This document shows positions 1 to 8,423 of a stretch of 64,000 bases of DNA, piece after piece. Origin of the DNA: an uncultured Aquimonas sp. (GTDB taxonomy: Bacteria; Pseudomonadota; Gammaproteobacteria; Xanthomonadales; Xanthomonadaceae); contig NZ_CALART010000098.1 in the NCBI RefSeq assembly GCF_937888285.1, positions 1 through 64,000 of the forward strand, read 5' to 3'. How positions within the stretch are numbered: position 1 is the first letter of the stretch; each line of letters opens with the position of its first letter. Under the pieces are notes generated by a model, which ran no database searches, was not told the DNA's origin, and saw only the letters and a list, made by a program, of their open reading frames with translations. The position numbers were made by a program, and so were the translations under genes.

Positions 1-48
1 GAGGTCTTCGCCGAAGCCCTCAAGAAGCGTGTTGCGATTCGGAATTGA
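1..48 (+). CDS. C-terminal tail of a possible transposase (partial)
   Basis: The window opens inside a plus-strand frame that reads EVFAEALKKRVAIRN and then TGA at 46-48. Only 15 residues are visible. A C-terminus with a (TP)xEVF-type start is common in IS30-like and related DDE transposases, and the position next to a broken receptor gene fits a transposase, but the fragment is too short to prove it. It could be the end of any gene. Confidence 0.35.
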   Translation, partial: EVFAEALKKRVAIRN

Positions 49-155
49 ATCCGCCCGGCTTGTAAGGATATCCTAGCGCTGGTTTGCGCCGAACGCTGTC
101 TGACGGGGTTGAACGTGACCTGCCCGGCGATTTTCGGACCAAGTCTAAGTTGACA
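1..155 (+). mobile_element. Right end of an insertion-sequence-like element
   Basis: The similarity to the TonB-dependent receptor on the minus strand stops abruptly near position 156. To the left lies unrelated DNA holding the last codons of a plus-strand reading frame (stop at 46-48) and a non-coding tail whose outer edge reads, on the minus strand, TGTCAACTTAGACTTGG. A short non-coding tail after a reading frame, ending in a TG-start terminus inside another gene, is what an IS element end looks like. The opposite end lies outside the window, so terminal inverted repeats and target duplication cannot be verified. The family (IS3- or IS30-like) is a guess. Confidence 0.45.
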
Positions 156-1535
156 GGATAGCTCCCACAGCAGCGGGTTGCCGCCGGTCAGCACGTTGAC
201 CTGACCGGCCGCCGGCTGATCGACGGTGCCGTACGAACCACTGGGAACGCCGGACAGCGCGCAGAGCGCCTGCGAGGCGGTGGGGTTCGCGCCGGCGCAA
301 GGATCAACCGCAAGGTTGCTCAGGCCGGTCACCTGCGGCGCGAACAGCTCGTTCACGTTCGGCGCGCGGTTTGCGCGCTGCTGCAGGGCGCGGAAACGCA
401 GGCTTTCGATCGGGGCCCACTCACCGCCGTGCTTGTAGGTGTTGTAGGTCGTCGGATTGCCCGCCGTCTCGAAACGGCTGCGACGGAAACCACCTTCGAA
501 AGACAGCGAGTAAGCGCCGGCTGCGTAGTTGATGATCGGCGCGATCACTTCCGCGTAGCCTTCGAACAGTTCGAAGTCACCGCGACGGTCCGGGGTCGGC
601 GCACCGGTGCCGATGACCTCGCTCTGGATCTGGGAAGCCTGGTCGGACTTGGTGCCAGCGGCGACGGAGCGCTGCTCGACACCTGCCGACACAGCGATCG
701 GATACGCCGCCCAGGGGCTCTGCAGCCCTTAGCCGAGGTCACTGTTCACGTTACCAGCCAAAACATCCTGCGCGACGAACTGGGTGGCCAGGCTGTCGAG
801 GTTGATGAAGCGCAGCATGGCCGGAGTGATCGGCGCGCCCGAGAAAATGTCGAGCGGCACGCAGCCGTTGGCCGGGTTGATGCAGGTGCTCGTGTTGGTC
901 GCACCCAGCGCCTGGATGAAGCGCGAGCGCGAGCCCCAGTTGCCACGGGTGGTGGTCTGATCGGCTTCGCCGAAGCTGTAGTAGGCGTCGTACTGCCAGG
1001 TCTCGGTCAGGTATCCACGCAGACCGACGGTGCCCTGGAAGGTCCGGTTCTCGAAGTTGTTCAGACGCGGCCCGAGCTCGACCAGGCGACGGCCGATGGT
1101 GACCGGCACGAGGGTGCCGTTGCCGACCACGCACTGGGCCGCCGGGATGTTGCGCTCGGCGCAGATCTGCTGGCGGGCCGCATTCGGCAGGAACGGGTTG
1201 CCGATCGGCAGGCTCACCGGCACACCACCGGCCGGCGACTCGGCCAGCTGGGTCCGCACATCGCTGCGGGTGAACATCAGGTCGGCGTACGCCTCGTGGT
1301 CCTCGGTGATGTCGAAGGAGGCCAGCGCATTGGCCTGGACGCGATCCAGCGGCGTCTGGAACAGGTTGAGCGGGTTGAAGTTGAACGAGCCCACGCAGCT
1401 CGCCGCCAGCGAGCCATCCGGGCACAGACCGCGGTTGCCGATGCCGGCGATGTTGATGGTGGTGGGCACGCCGGTGGGCGATCCCGCCGCAGCGCCCGCG
1501 GTGGAGCTGCGCGATACCTGACCGAAGGGCCGGTC
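156..1535 (-). pseudogene. TonB-dependent outer-membrane receptor, decayed middle portion
   Basis: The minus strand encodes typical receptor barrel sequence: SFNFNPLNLFQTPLDR, then a Y-rich stretch around LTETWQYDAYYSFGEAD, then GLQSPWAAYPIAVSAGVE, FEGGFRRSRFETAG and RAPNVNELFAPQVTG. Two defects are visible. A TAA stop at 731-729 lies in frame between NVNSDLG and GLQSPWAA, and the frame continues open on the other side without a shift. The 3' part, with the final barrel strands and terminal aromatic residue, is missing from about position 155, where an IS-like end begins. The 5' part (signal peptide, plug, TonB box) is also absent: upstream of about 1535 the frame loses receptor character. 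The intact family is about 900-1000 residues; about 450 remain. Non-functional remnant. Confidence 0.8.
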
Positions 1536-1876
1536 GCCCTGCAGCACGGGGCGGCGGTTACGCAGCGGCTTGTGCGAGCCTCGCACCGTGCAGCCTCCGC
1601 TCTCAGGTGCGCGGCTGGCGGCCGGCGGCCTATCGCAGCCAAAAGAAAACCCGCCGGTACAGGGGGAACTGCGCACGGCGGGTTGAAGAGGTACTGCCCC
1701 GATACCGATGGATCTGCCAGTCACGAAGACTTAGGAGTGCCGAGCAGAGGACACGGTCGGCATAGGCTGCGGCAGCAGCAATTAAATCGGAGTTAAGGAC
1801 GGCTTGGGCCCGCGTTAAACCGCGGCGCTCGAAGGCCTCGACGCCGCACCGGCATACAAGGGTGGACGGCTTGGGC
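1536..1876. other. Intergenic region with no recognisable gene
   Basis: No convincing coding sequence is seen. A 13-base motif, GGACGGCTTGGGC, occurs twice as a direct repeat (about 1798 and 1864). The stretch probably contains debris from loss of the 5' end of the receptor gene. Confidence 0.4.
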
Positions 1877-2770
1877 TCAGCTCTTGCTGCGACGCGCGCG
1901 CAGGCGGCGGTCGATGTAGTCGATGATGTGTCCCGCCACGTCGATCTCGGTGGCGCCTTCGATCCCTTCCAGGCCGGGTGAGGAGTTCACCTCGAGCACC
2001 AGCGGCCCGCGCTTCGAGCGGAGCAGGTCGACGCCGGCCACGCCCAGCCCCATCACCCGTGCCGCGCGGATTGCGATTTCGCGCTCCTGCTCGCTCAGTT
2101 CCACCGCCTTGGCGGTGCCGCCGCGATGCAGGTTTGAGCGGAACTCGCCGGGCTTGGCCTGGCGGCGCATGGCGGCCACCACCCGGCTGCCGACCACGAA
2201 GCAGCGCAGGTCGGCGCCTTTGGCCTCGCCGATGAACTCCTGCACGATGAAGTTCGCATACAGGCCGCGGAAGGCCTCGATGACGCTGCGCGAGGACGAG
2301 GCGCGCTCGGCCAGGATCACGCCGGTGCCCTGGGTGCCTTCGGTGAGCTTGATGACGTGCGGCGGTTTGCCGAGCATCGCCAGCAGATCGGCGGTGTCAT
2401 CCGGATTGTCGCCGAACACGGTCTTGGGCAGGCCGATGCCCTGTCGCGCCAGCAGCTGGTGGCAGTGCAGCTTGTCGCGCGCGCGCAGGATTGCTTCGGA
2501 ACTGTTCGGCGTGTAGCTGCCCATCATCTCGAACTGCCGCAGCACCGCGGTGCCGTAGAAGGTCACCGAGGCGCCGATGCGCGGAATCACCGCGTCGAAG
2601 TCGGTCAGCTCGCGCCCCTTGTAGTGCATCTCGAAGCTGCCCGGCGCGATGCGCATGTAGCAGCGCAAGGGATCCAGCACGCGCACCGTGTGGCCGCGCA
2701 CGCGACCGGCCTCCACCAGGCGCTGGGTGGAGTAGAGCTTGGAGTTGCGCGAGAGGATGGCGAGTTTCAT
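1877..2770 (-). CDS. rimK: Ribosomal protein S6--L-glutamate ligase RimK
   Basis: An ATP-grasp ligase of 297 residues that adds glutamate residues to the C-terminus of ribosomal protein S6 in the cytoplasm. Visible landmarks are the N-terminal MKLAILSRN strand, the RDKLHCHQLL segment (about 97-106), the nucleotide-binding KLTEGTQGTG loop (141-150), QEFI (177-180), NLHRGG (213-218) and the metal-binding D248 and E260-VNSSPG. Length is close to the usual 300. It is preceded on the same strand by a small aspartic protease gene, the partner commonly found with RimK, with a 69-bp gap that contains a GGGATTCGGGATT-type repeat. Confidence 0.93.
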   Translation of the reverse strand: MKLAILSRNSKLYSTQRLVEAGRVRGHTVRVLDPLRCYMRIAPGSFEMHYKGRELTDFDAVIPRIGASVTFYGTAVLRQFEMMGSYTPNSSEAILRARDKLHCHQLLARQGIGLPKTVFGDNPDDTADLLAMLGKPPHVIKLTEGTQGTGVILAERASSSRSVIEAFRGLYANFIVQEFIGEAKGADLRCFVVGSRVVAAMRRQAKPGEFRSNLHRGGTAKAVELSEQEREIAIRAARVMGLGVAGVDLLRSKRGPLVLEVNSSPGLEGIEGATEIDVAGHIIDYIDRRLRARRSKS

Positions 2771-2812
2771 CTGAGCCGGGATTCGGGATTGGGGATTGGC
2801 GATTCGCCGACA
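2771..2812. repeat. GGGATTCGGGATT-type repeat between rimK and its protease partner
   Basis: The spacer contains GGGATTCGGGATTGGGG followed by a related GGCGATTCGCCGA palindrome. The same motif family recurs in pairs near 28.4-28.6 kb and 55.4-55.6 kb. It is non-coding. Confidence 0.6.
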
Positions 2813-2839
2813 GCCTAGCGATCGCGCGGGTCGCGCGGG

Positions 2840-3283
2840 TTACTGCGACGTGTCGGTCAGGGCGTGTTTGCGGGCGGGGTCGACCAGGAAGCGGCCGGCC
2901 AGCGCGGTGCGGCCCAGCAGCATGGGGAACTTCAGCCCGCGCCGCGCCGCCAGGTTCACTTCGATCGGATAGCGGATACCGGCGATGGCCAGCGTGGTCA
3001 GGATGAACACGCGCTCGGTCTCATGGCCACCGGAGTCGCGCACGGCGCGGCGGTCGTGCACCGGCGCTTCGGCGTGTGCGGAGAGCCGCGCGGCGGCGCC
3101 ATCGAGATGCAGGGCGAAGCGCACCCAGTCGCGTCCGTCGCGCGTGAAGCCCTGCTGGCTGTCGACATGCAGGGACGAGCTGCGCGCACCGGTATCGATC
3201 TTGGCTTCGATCGCCGGAATGGACAGGTCGGGGAGGGCGAGTGTTTCGCACCAGCCGAGCACGATGGGGAGTGGATCAACCAT
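2840..3283 (-). CDS. rimB: RimK-associated aspartic protease (DUF785, RimB/RloA type)
   Basis: A 147-residue protein of the retropepsin-like family often annotated as an ATP-dependent zinc protease. The core AKIDTGARSSSLH (28-39) holds the catalytic D-T-G, and the second family motif MLLGRTAL lies near residue 120. In pseudomonads such a protein acts with RimK to tune glutamylation of ribosomal protein S6. Its place directly upstream of rimK on the same strand supports the same partnership here. The symbol is by analogy; the fold assignment is firmer than the name. Confidence 0.75.
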   Translation of the reverse strand: MVDPLPIVLGWCETLALPDLSIPAIEAKIDTGARSSSLHVDSQQGFTRDGRDWVRFALHLDGAAARLSAHAEAPVHDRRAVRDSGGHETERVFILTTLAIAGIRYPIEVNLAARRGLKFPMLLGRTALAGRFLVDPARKHALTDTSQ

Positions 3284-3302
3284 GGCCCGGGCGGCGTTCG
3301 AG

Positions 3303-3376
3303 TGGAGCGGGTGATGGGAATCGAACCCACGTCGGCGGCTTGGGAAGCCGCTGCTTTACCATTAAGCTACACCCGC
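3303..3376 (-). tRNA. tRNA-Gly (anticodon CCC)
   Basis: Read on the minus strand, the sequence folds into a standard cloverleaf. The acceptor stem is GCGGGTG/CACCCGC, the anticodon stem GCGGC/GCCGC carries loop TTCCCAA (anticodon CCC), and the T arm is GTGGGTTCGATTCCCAT. Discriminator base T and CCA are encoded. It is 74 nt including CCA. Confidence 0.96.
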
Positions 3377-3489
3377 GCTGCGGTGCGAGAGCTTAGCTCC
3401 GCTGGCCTCGCGCAGGCAATGCCGCACGAAGGCGCACACGTGGCGCTGCACCCCTCGGATCCGCCCCTCGCTCCGAACTCAGAGCACCC

Positions 3490-3693
3490 ATGATCCAGAT
3501 CCAGTTGAACGGCGAGGCGCGCGAGTTGCCCGCCGGCACCACCGTCGCCGCCCTTATCGAACAGCTCGGCCACGCCGGTCGCCGCATCGCCGTGGAAGTG
3601 AATCGCGAGATCGTGCCGAAGAGCCGCCATGCCGAGCACGCGCTGGCCGATGGCGATGTGGTCGAACTGGTGCACGCGCTCGGCGGCGGCTGA
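3490..3693 (+). CDS. thiS: Sulfur carrier protein ThiS
   Basis: A 67-residue ubiquitin-like sulfur carrier for the thiazole branch of thiamine synthesis. It ends in the required Gly-Gly (HALGGG), the site that is adenylated and converted to a thiocarboxylate. The start MIQIQLNG is typical. thiG follows after 66 bp on the same strand. No THI-box (TPP riboswitch) is seen in the 113 bp between the tRNA and this gene. Confidence 0.93.
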   Translation: MIQIQLNGEARELPAGTTVAALIEQLGHAGRRIAVEVNREIVPKSRHAEHALADGDVVELVHALGGG

Positions 3694-3759
3694 AGCGATT
3701 CCGACGCAATCGCAGCGATCGTCGCGACAGCGCCTGCGGGTTCGGTCGATAATCCGGCG

Positions 3760-4560
3760 ATGGACAGCGCAGCCCAGCCCGCCGCCGACCGGCTCAAGAT
3801 CGGCACCCGCAGTTTCTCCTCCCGCCTGCTGACAGGCACCGGCAAGTTCCGCGACTTCGACGAGACCCGCCGCGCCAGCGAGGCGGCCGGTGCGGAGATA
3901 GTCACCGTCGCCATCCGCCGCACCAACCTCGGCCAGAACGCCGGCGAGCCCAACCTGCTCGATTTCCTCCCGCCCGAGCGCTACACCCTGCTGCCCAACA
4001 CCGCCGGCTGCTACAGCGCCGACGATGCGGTGCGCACCTGCCGGCTGGCGCGCGAGCTGCTGGACGGCCACAACCTGGTCAAGCTCGAGGTGCTGGGCGA
4101 CGAGAAGACCCTCTACCCTGACGTGGTGCAGACCCTGCGCGCTGCCGAAGTGCTGGTGCGCGACGGCTTCGAGGTGATGGTCTACACCAGCGACGACCCG
4201 ATCGTGGCGCGCGAGCTGCAGAAGATCGGCTGCGTGGCAGTGATGCCGCTGGCCGCGCCGATCGGCTCGGGGCTGGGCATCCAGAACCGCTACACCCTGC
4301 TGGAGATCATCGAGAGCCTGAGCGTGCCGGTGATCGTCGATGCCGGCGTCGGCACGGCCTCGGACGCCGCCATCGCCATGGAGCTCGGCTGCGACGGCGT
4401 GCTGATGAACACCGCGATCGCCAGCGCCAAGCAGCCGGTGCTGATGGCCAGCGCGATGCGCAAGGCTGTCGAAGCCGGTCGCGAGGCCTTCCTGGCCGGG
4501 CGTATCCCGCGCAAGCGCTATGCCAGCGCGTCCTCGCCGGTGGACGGACTGTTCTTCTGA
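3760..4560 (+). CDS. thiG: Thiazole synthase ThiG
   Basis: A TIM-barrel enzyme of 266 residues that forms the thiazole phosphate of thiamine from deoxyxylulose phosphate, dehydroglycine and ThiS thiocarboxylate. Family marks are SRLLTGTGKF (21-30), the imine-forming K108 in LVKLEVLGD, and the phosphate-binding VPVIVDAGVGTASDAA and DGVLMNTAIA loops. The first ten residues are an extra tail before the usual start of the fold. The stop codon overlaps the trmB start (TGATG), so the two genes are probably co-translated. Confidence 0.95.
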   Translation: MDSAAQPAADRLKIGTRSFSSRLLTGTGKFRDFDETRRASEAAGAEIVTVAIRRTNLGQNAGEPNLLDFLPPERYTLLPNTAGCYSADDAVRTCRLARELLDGHNLVKLEVLGDEKTLYPDVVQTLRAAEVLVRDGFEVMVYTSDDPIVARELQKIGCVAVMPLAAPIGSGLGIQNRYTLLEIIESLSVPVIVDAGVGTASDAAIAMELGCDGVLMNTAIASAKQPVLMASAMRKAVEAGREAFLAGRIPRKRYASASSPVDGLFF

Positions 4561-5276
4561 TGAGCGAGCTGGAAGACAAGGCCGAACGCGTTCTTCCCGA
4601 GGCCGCCACGCGCGTGCTGCGCAGCTTCGTGCAGCGCGCCGGCCGGCTGACCCCGGCGCAACAGCGCGCGCTGGACGAGCTCTGGCCGAAGTACGGGCTG
4701 GAGATCGCCCAGGGCAGGCTCGATGCCCCTGCCCGCTTTGGCCGCACCGCGCCCCTGGTGCTGGAGATCGGCTTCGGTAACGGCGAGGCGGTGATCCACG
4801 GCGCCCTGCACGCGCCCGAGCGCGACTTCATCGGCATCGAGGTGCACAAGCCCGGCGTCGGTCGCGCCCTCAACGCGATCGAAGCGAACGCGCTGACCAA
4901 CCTGCGCCTGTACGCCGAAGACGCCGTCGAAGTGCTGAAGCAGTGCATCGGTGAGCGCGCGCTCGACGAAGTGCGGATCTACTTCCCCGACCCCTGGCAC
5001 AAGAAACGCCACGTCAAGCGGCGGCTGATCCAGCCCGGCTTCGTCGAGCTGCTGGCCAGCCGGATCGCGCCGGGCGGGCTGCTGCACCTCGCCACCGACT
5101 GGGAGCCCTACGCCGAGCAGATGTGGGAGGTGATGGATGCCAGCCCGCAGTTCCGCAACAGCGAGGGCGCGCGGGGCCATGTGCCGCGCCCGGACTGGCG
5201 ACCCGAGACCCACTTCGAGCGCCGTGGCCTGCGCCTCGGGCACGGCGTCTGGGACCTGCTCTACCGCAGGGTCTGA
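4560..5276 (+). CDS. trmB: tRNA (guanine-N7-)-methyltransferase TrmB
   Basis: An S-adenosylmethionine-dependent enzyme (238 residues) that methylates G46 of the tRNA variable loop. It has the SAM-binding LEIGFGNGEA motif, the FIGIEVHKPGVGR strand and the diagnostic YFPDPWHKKRHVKRR motif. The length is normal. The ATG overlaps the thiG stop by one base. Confidence 0.95.
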   Translation: MSELEDKAERVLPEAATRVLRSFVQRAGRLTPAQQRALDELWPKYGLEIAQGRLDAPARFGRTAPLVLEIGFGNGEAVIHGALHAPERDFIGIEVHKPGVGRALNAIEANALTNLRLYAEDAVEVLKQCIGERALDEVRIYFPDPWHKKRHVKRRLIQPGFVELLASRIAPGGLLHLATDWEPYAEQMWEVMDASPQFRNSEGARGHVPRPDWRPETHFERRGLRLGHGVWDLLYRRV

Positions 5277-5348
5277 GCCTTCATGGACGCCACCCGTGCA
5301 GCGCCACCCGATCGGCACACGCCGTCCCACTGCCCGGGAACGGACTGA

Positions 5349-7178
5349 ATGACGACGGCGCTGTCCACCGACATGTGGCTGGTGCTGGGCCTGATGGTCT
5401 TCACCATGGCCATGTTCGTGTGGGAGCGCGTGCGCCAGGACGTCACCGCGCTGCTGGTGCTGGTCTGCCTCGGCCTGTTCGGGCTGGTACCGGTGGAACA
5501 GCTGTTCGATGGCTTCGCCGGCAACGCGGTGATCAGCGTGATCGCTACCATGATCCTGGGTGCAGGGCTCGATCGCACCGGGCTGCTGAATCGCGTGGCG
5601 GTGTGGCTGCTGCGCAAGAGCAAGGGCTACGAGGAGCGGCTGGTGCTGCTGACGAGCAGCGTCGCGGGCCTGGTGTCCTCGGTGATGCAGAACCCCTCGG
5701 TCACCGCCCTGTTCCTGCCGGTGGCCGCGCGCCTGTCGGCGCGCACCGGCGTGTCGCTGGGCCGTCTGCTGCTGCCGATCGCCGTCTGCGTGGTGATGGG
5801 CGGGGCGCTGACCATGGTCGGCAGCTCGCCGCTGATCCTGCTCAATGACCTGCTGGTCGCGGCCAACCGCAACCTGCCCTCGGGCGTGGCCTCGCTGGCG
5901 CCGCTGCCGATCTTCGCGCCGCTGCCGATCGGGCTCGGCCTGCTGGTGCTGACGCTGGCCTTCTTCCGGCTGTTCGGCGCGCGCCTCCTGGGCCAGGGCG
6001 AAGACAAAGGCGTCGCACCCGGCCGCACGGAGAGCTATTTCGCCCGCGCCTACGGCATCGAGGGCGACGTCTACGAACTGACGGTGACCTCGGACAGTCC
6101 GCTGGTCGGCATGTCGGTGCTGGAAGCGGAGTCCATGCGCGGCGCGCCCCTGCTGCTGGCGCTGAAGAGCGGTAACGAAGCGCGTCTTGCGCCACCCGCC
6201 GACGAGATGATCTGGGTGGGCAGCGTGCTTGGCGTGATGGGTCCGCGCGAACTGGTGGCGGATTTCGCGCAGAACCAGCTGCTGCGCATGCAGGCGCGGC
6301 TGCGCAACTTCGCCGACCTGTTCAACCCCAGCCGCGCCGGCATTTCCGAAGCAGTGATTCCGCCGAACTCGCAGCTGATCGGGCAGACGCTGGAGCAGCT
6401 GCATCTGCGCAAGCGCCTCGGCATCAGCGTGCTCGCGATCAACCGCGGCAACGAGATCTACCGCGAGGACATCCGCCGCACGCCGCTGCGCGCCGGCGAC
6501 CTGCTGGTCTTCCACAGCTTCTGGCGCGATCTCGGCTCGGCCGCCAGCAGCCGCGACTTTGTGGTGGTGACCGACTACCCCAAGGACGAACAGCGCCCGC
6601 ACAAGCTCTGGCACGCGCTGTTCTGCTTCGCGCTGGCGCTGGCGCTGGCGCTGTCCAGCGAGGTCGCGGTGCCAGTGGCGCTGATGACCGGCGTGGTCGG
6701 CATGCTGCTGCTGGGCGTGATCAACATGGACGAGGCCTACGCCTCGGTGAACTGGAAGACCGTGTTCATCATGGCCAGCCTGATTCCGCTCGGCTGGGCG
6801 GTGGACAGCTCGGGCGTCGCCAACTTCGTCGCCAGCCAGACCCTGGAGCATTTCGGCGCCCTGCCCCACTGGGCGCTGCTGGGTGTGCTCGGGCTCATCA
6901 CCACGGGTCTCGCGATGGTCATCAGCAATGTCGGCGCCACCGTGATCATGGTGCCGATGGCGATCAACATCGCGATCTCGACGGGTGCAGCACCGATCCA
7001 GTTCGCGGTGGTGGTGGCGCTGTCGGCCTCCAACAACTTCCTCACCGGCAGCAATCCGGTGCTGTCGATGGTTGCGGGCCCGGCCGGCTATCGGCTCGTG
7101 GACCTGCTCAAGGTCGGCCTGCCGCTGTCGGCGCTGTACGTCGGCTGGGTGCTGGCGGTAAGTTTCCTGCTGTTCTGA
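5349..7178 (+). CDS. SLC13/DASS-family permease with TrkA-C (RCK_C) domains
   Basis: An inner-membrane transporter of 609 residues. An N-terminal block of hydrophobic helices (VLGLMVFTMAMFVWE, FAGNAVISVIATMILGAG) is interrupted by a soluble region of about 210 residues holding two TrkA-C-like domains (VYELTVTSDSPLVGMSVLE and EAVIPPNSQLIGQTLEQL). A second membrane block follows, with the conserved SNNFLTGSNPVLSMVAGPAGY segment near the C-terminus. This layout is common in the SLC13/ArsB superfamily. The substrate (dicarboxylate, sulfate or other anion) cannot be told from sequence. It converges on the next gene with only 3 bp between stops. Confidence 0.85.
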   Translation: MTTALSTDMWLVLGLMVFTMAMFVWERVRQDVTALLVLVCLGLFGLVPVEQLFDGFAGNAVISVIATMILGAGLDRTGLLNRVAVWLLRKSKGYEERLVLLTSSVAGLVSSVMQNPSVTALFLPVAARLSARTGVSLGRLLLPIAVCVVMGGALTMVGSSPLILLNDLLVAANRNLPSGVASLAPLPIFAPLPIGLGLLVLTLAFFRLFGARLLGQGEDKGVAPGRTESYFARAYGIEGDVYELTVTSDSPLVGMSVLEAESMRGAPLLLALKSGNEARLAPPADEMIWVGSVLGVMGPRELVADFAQNQLLRMQARLRNFADLFNPSRAGISEAVIPPNSQLIGQTLEQLHLRKRLGISVLAINRGNEIYREDIRRTPLRAGDLLVFHSFWRDLGSAASSRDFVVVTDYPKDEQRPHKLWHALFCFALALALALSSEVAVPVALMTGVVGMLLLGVINMDEAYASVNWKTVFIMASLIPLGWAVDSSGVANFVASQTLEHFGALPHWALLGVLGLITTGLAMVISNVGATVIMVPMAINIAISTGAAPIQFAVVVALSASNNFLTGSNPVLSMVAGPAGYRLVDLLKVGLPLSALYVGWVLAVSFLLF

Positions 7179-7181
7179 AGC

Positions 7182-7553
7182 TCAGGCCGGATCGCGCGAC
7201 AGGCCTGCAGCCGCCAGCGCCTGCAGGTAGGCGTCAAAGCGTGTGCGCTGCTCCGTGCCCAGCGCATACAGGGTGGACCAGCTGTAGATGCCGGTGTCGT
7301 GCCCGTCATCGAAGCGCAGCAGCACGCCGTAATGCCCCACCGGCTCGATCGCGCGGATACCGACGCCGCGCTTGCCGGAGACCAGCACCTTCTGGCCCGG
7401 CCCGTGGCCCTGCACCTCGGCCGAGGGTGACTCCACCCGCAGATACTCGCAGGGCAGTTCGAAGCGGCTGCCGTCCTCGAAAGCGACTTCGAGGACGCGC
7501 GAGCGCTGGTGCAGGACGATGTCGGTGGGCGTGGGCGTGGGCGTGGTACTCAT
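7182..7553 (-). CDS. DUF971 (gamma-butyrobetaine hydroxylase N-terminal-like) protein
   Basis: A small 123-residue single-domain protein matching the DUF971 family. The fold resembles the N-terminal domain of gamma-butyrobetaine hydroxylase and often accompanies iron-sulfur proteins. Recognisable features are VLEVAFEDGSRFELPCEYLR, IRAIEPVGHYGVLLRFDDGHDTGIYSW and LYALG. The first ten residues are a TPTP-rich tail with a GTGGGCGTGGGCGTGG-type low-complexity coding tract. It lies 30 bp after the glycosyltransferase on the same strand and may be the last gene of that operon. Exact role unknown. Confidence 0.8.
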   Translation of the reverse strand: MSTTPTPTPTDIVLHQRSRVLEVAFEDGSRFELPCEYLRVESPSAEVQGHGPGQKVLVSGKRGVGIRAIEPVGHYGVLLRFDDGHDTGIYSWSTLYALGTEQRTRFDAYLQALAAAGLSRDPA

Positions 7554-7583
7554 GGCGATGCCGGTCGATGCCTGGAAGTCGGA

Positions 7584-8423
7584 TCAGGAAGCGGGCTTGA
7601 GCGCGCGCAGCAGCAGCAGGGGCAGCGCCAGCCAGATCAGCAGGCGGAAGCCCCAGCGCGCCGGCGCTGCGAGCGATTGCGCATCGAAGCGCTCGAAGTA
7701 GCGCCGCCAGCCGCGATGCTTCTGCCAGGCCACCCACAGCGGACGCCGGCGGCTGCTGGTGCCCTTGAGGTGCGTGATGCGAAGCGCAGGCGCGAACACG
7801 ATACGCAGGCCCTGCTGGCGGAGTCGGCGGCACAGGTCGAGGTCCTCGAAGTGGAGGCGATAGCCCTCATCGAACCCGCCAACCGCCTCGAACGACGCGC
7901 GCGGAACCAGCATCAGCGCGCCGGAGATGGCCTCCACCTCGTGCATGCCCTGCGGCGTCGGCGGCACCGGCTCGATCGCGGAGCGGCCCTTGAACACAGC
8001 GCTGATGAGCCGCCCGGGTACAGGGTCGCGGCGCAGCGACGCTGCCTGCGCGCTGCCATCGGCGTCCAGCAGCTGCACGCCCAGAGCCCCCAGCGGGCCG
8101 TCGCGCTGCGCAGCCTCGCCGAGCGCGAGCAGCTGCGCGAGATCGTCGGGACCGGGAAAACAGTCGGGGTTGAGGAACAGCAGCCAGGGCGCCTCGGAGG
8201 CCGCCGCCGCCTGGTTGCAGGCGACCGCGAAGCCCGGGTTATCCGGATTGAGAATGCACACGTCCATGCGCGGATCAGGCCCGGGCGGCTGGCGCGAACC
8301 ATTGTCGACCAGCACCCGCTGCAGTCGGACCCCGCGCTGTGTGGCCAAGGCCTCAAGGCAGCGCGGAAGCACATCCTCGCTGTCGTGTGTGACCACCAAC
8401 ACGGCGAGCTGCGGCGCGCTCAA
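7584..8423 (-). CDS. GT2-family glycosyltransferase
   Basis: A 279-residue glycosyltransferase of the GT-A fold, related to rhamnosyltransferases. Evidence: LAVLVVTHDSED at the N-terminus, LVDNGS, LNPDNPGFAVACNQAA, the metal-binding LFLNPDC, and GALMLVPRASFEAVGGFDE followed by FEDLDLCRRL. The C-terminus is hydrophobic and may touch the membrane. The chosen start is TTG at 8423, which overlaps the upstream stop (TTGA) and begins exactly at the fold; the longer open frame to 8561 is the out-of-frame shadow of the upstream gene. It probably adds a sugar to the polysaccharide exported by the Wzm/Wzt pair. Confidence 0.85.
   Translation of the reverse strand: MSAPQLAVLVVTHDSEDVLPRCLEALATQRGVRLQRVLVDNGSRQPPGPDPRMDVCILNPDNPGFAVACNQAAAASEAPWLLFLNPDCFPGPDDLAQLLALGEAAQRDGPLGALGVQLLDADGSAQAASLRRDPVPGRLISAVFKGRSAIEPVPPTPQGMHEVEAISGALMLVPRASFEAVGGFDEGYRLHFEDLDLCRRLRQQGLRIVFAPALRITHLKGTSSRRRPLWVAWQKHRGWRRYFERFDAQSLAAPARWGFRLLIWLALPLLLLRALKPAS

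Noticed and set aside
729..731. Programmed stop-codon readthrough in the receptor gene
   Set aside because: The gene also lacks both ends, so a simple nonsense mutation in a dead gene is the plainer explanation.
3377..3489. TPP riboswitch ahead of thiS
   Set aside because: The conserved CTGAGA core is absent and the gap after the tRNA gene is only 113 bp.
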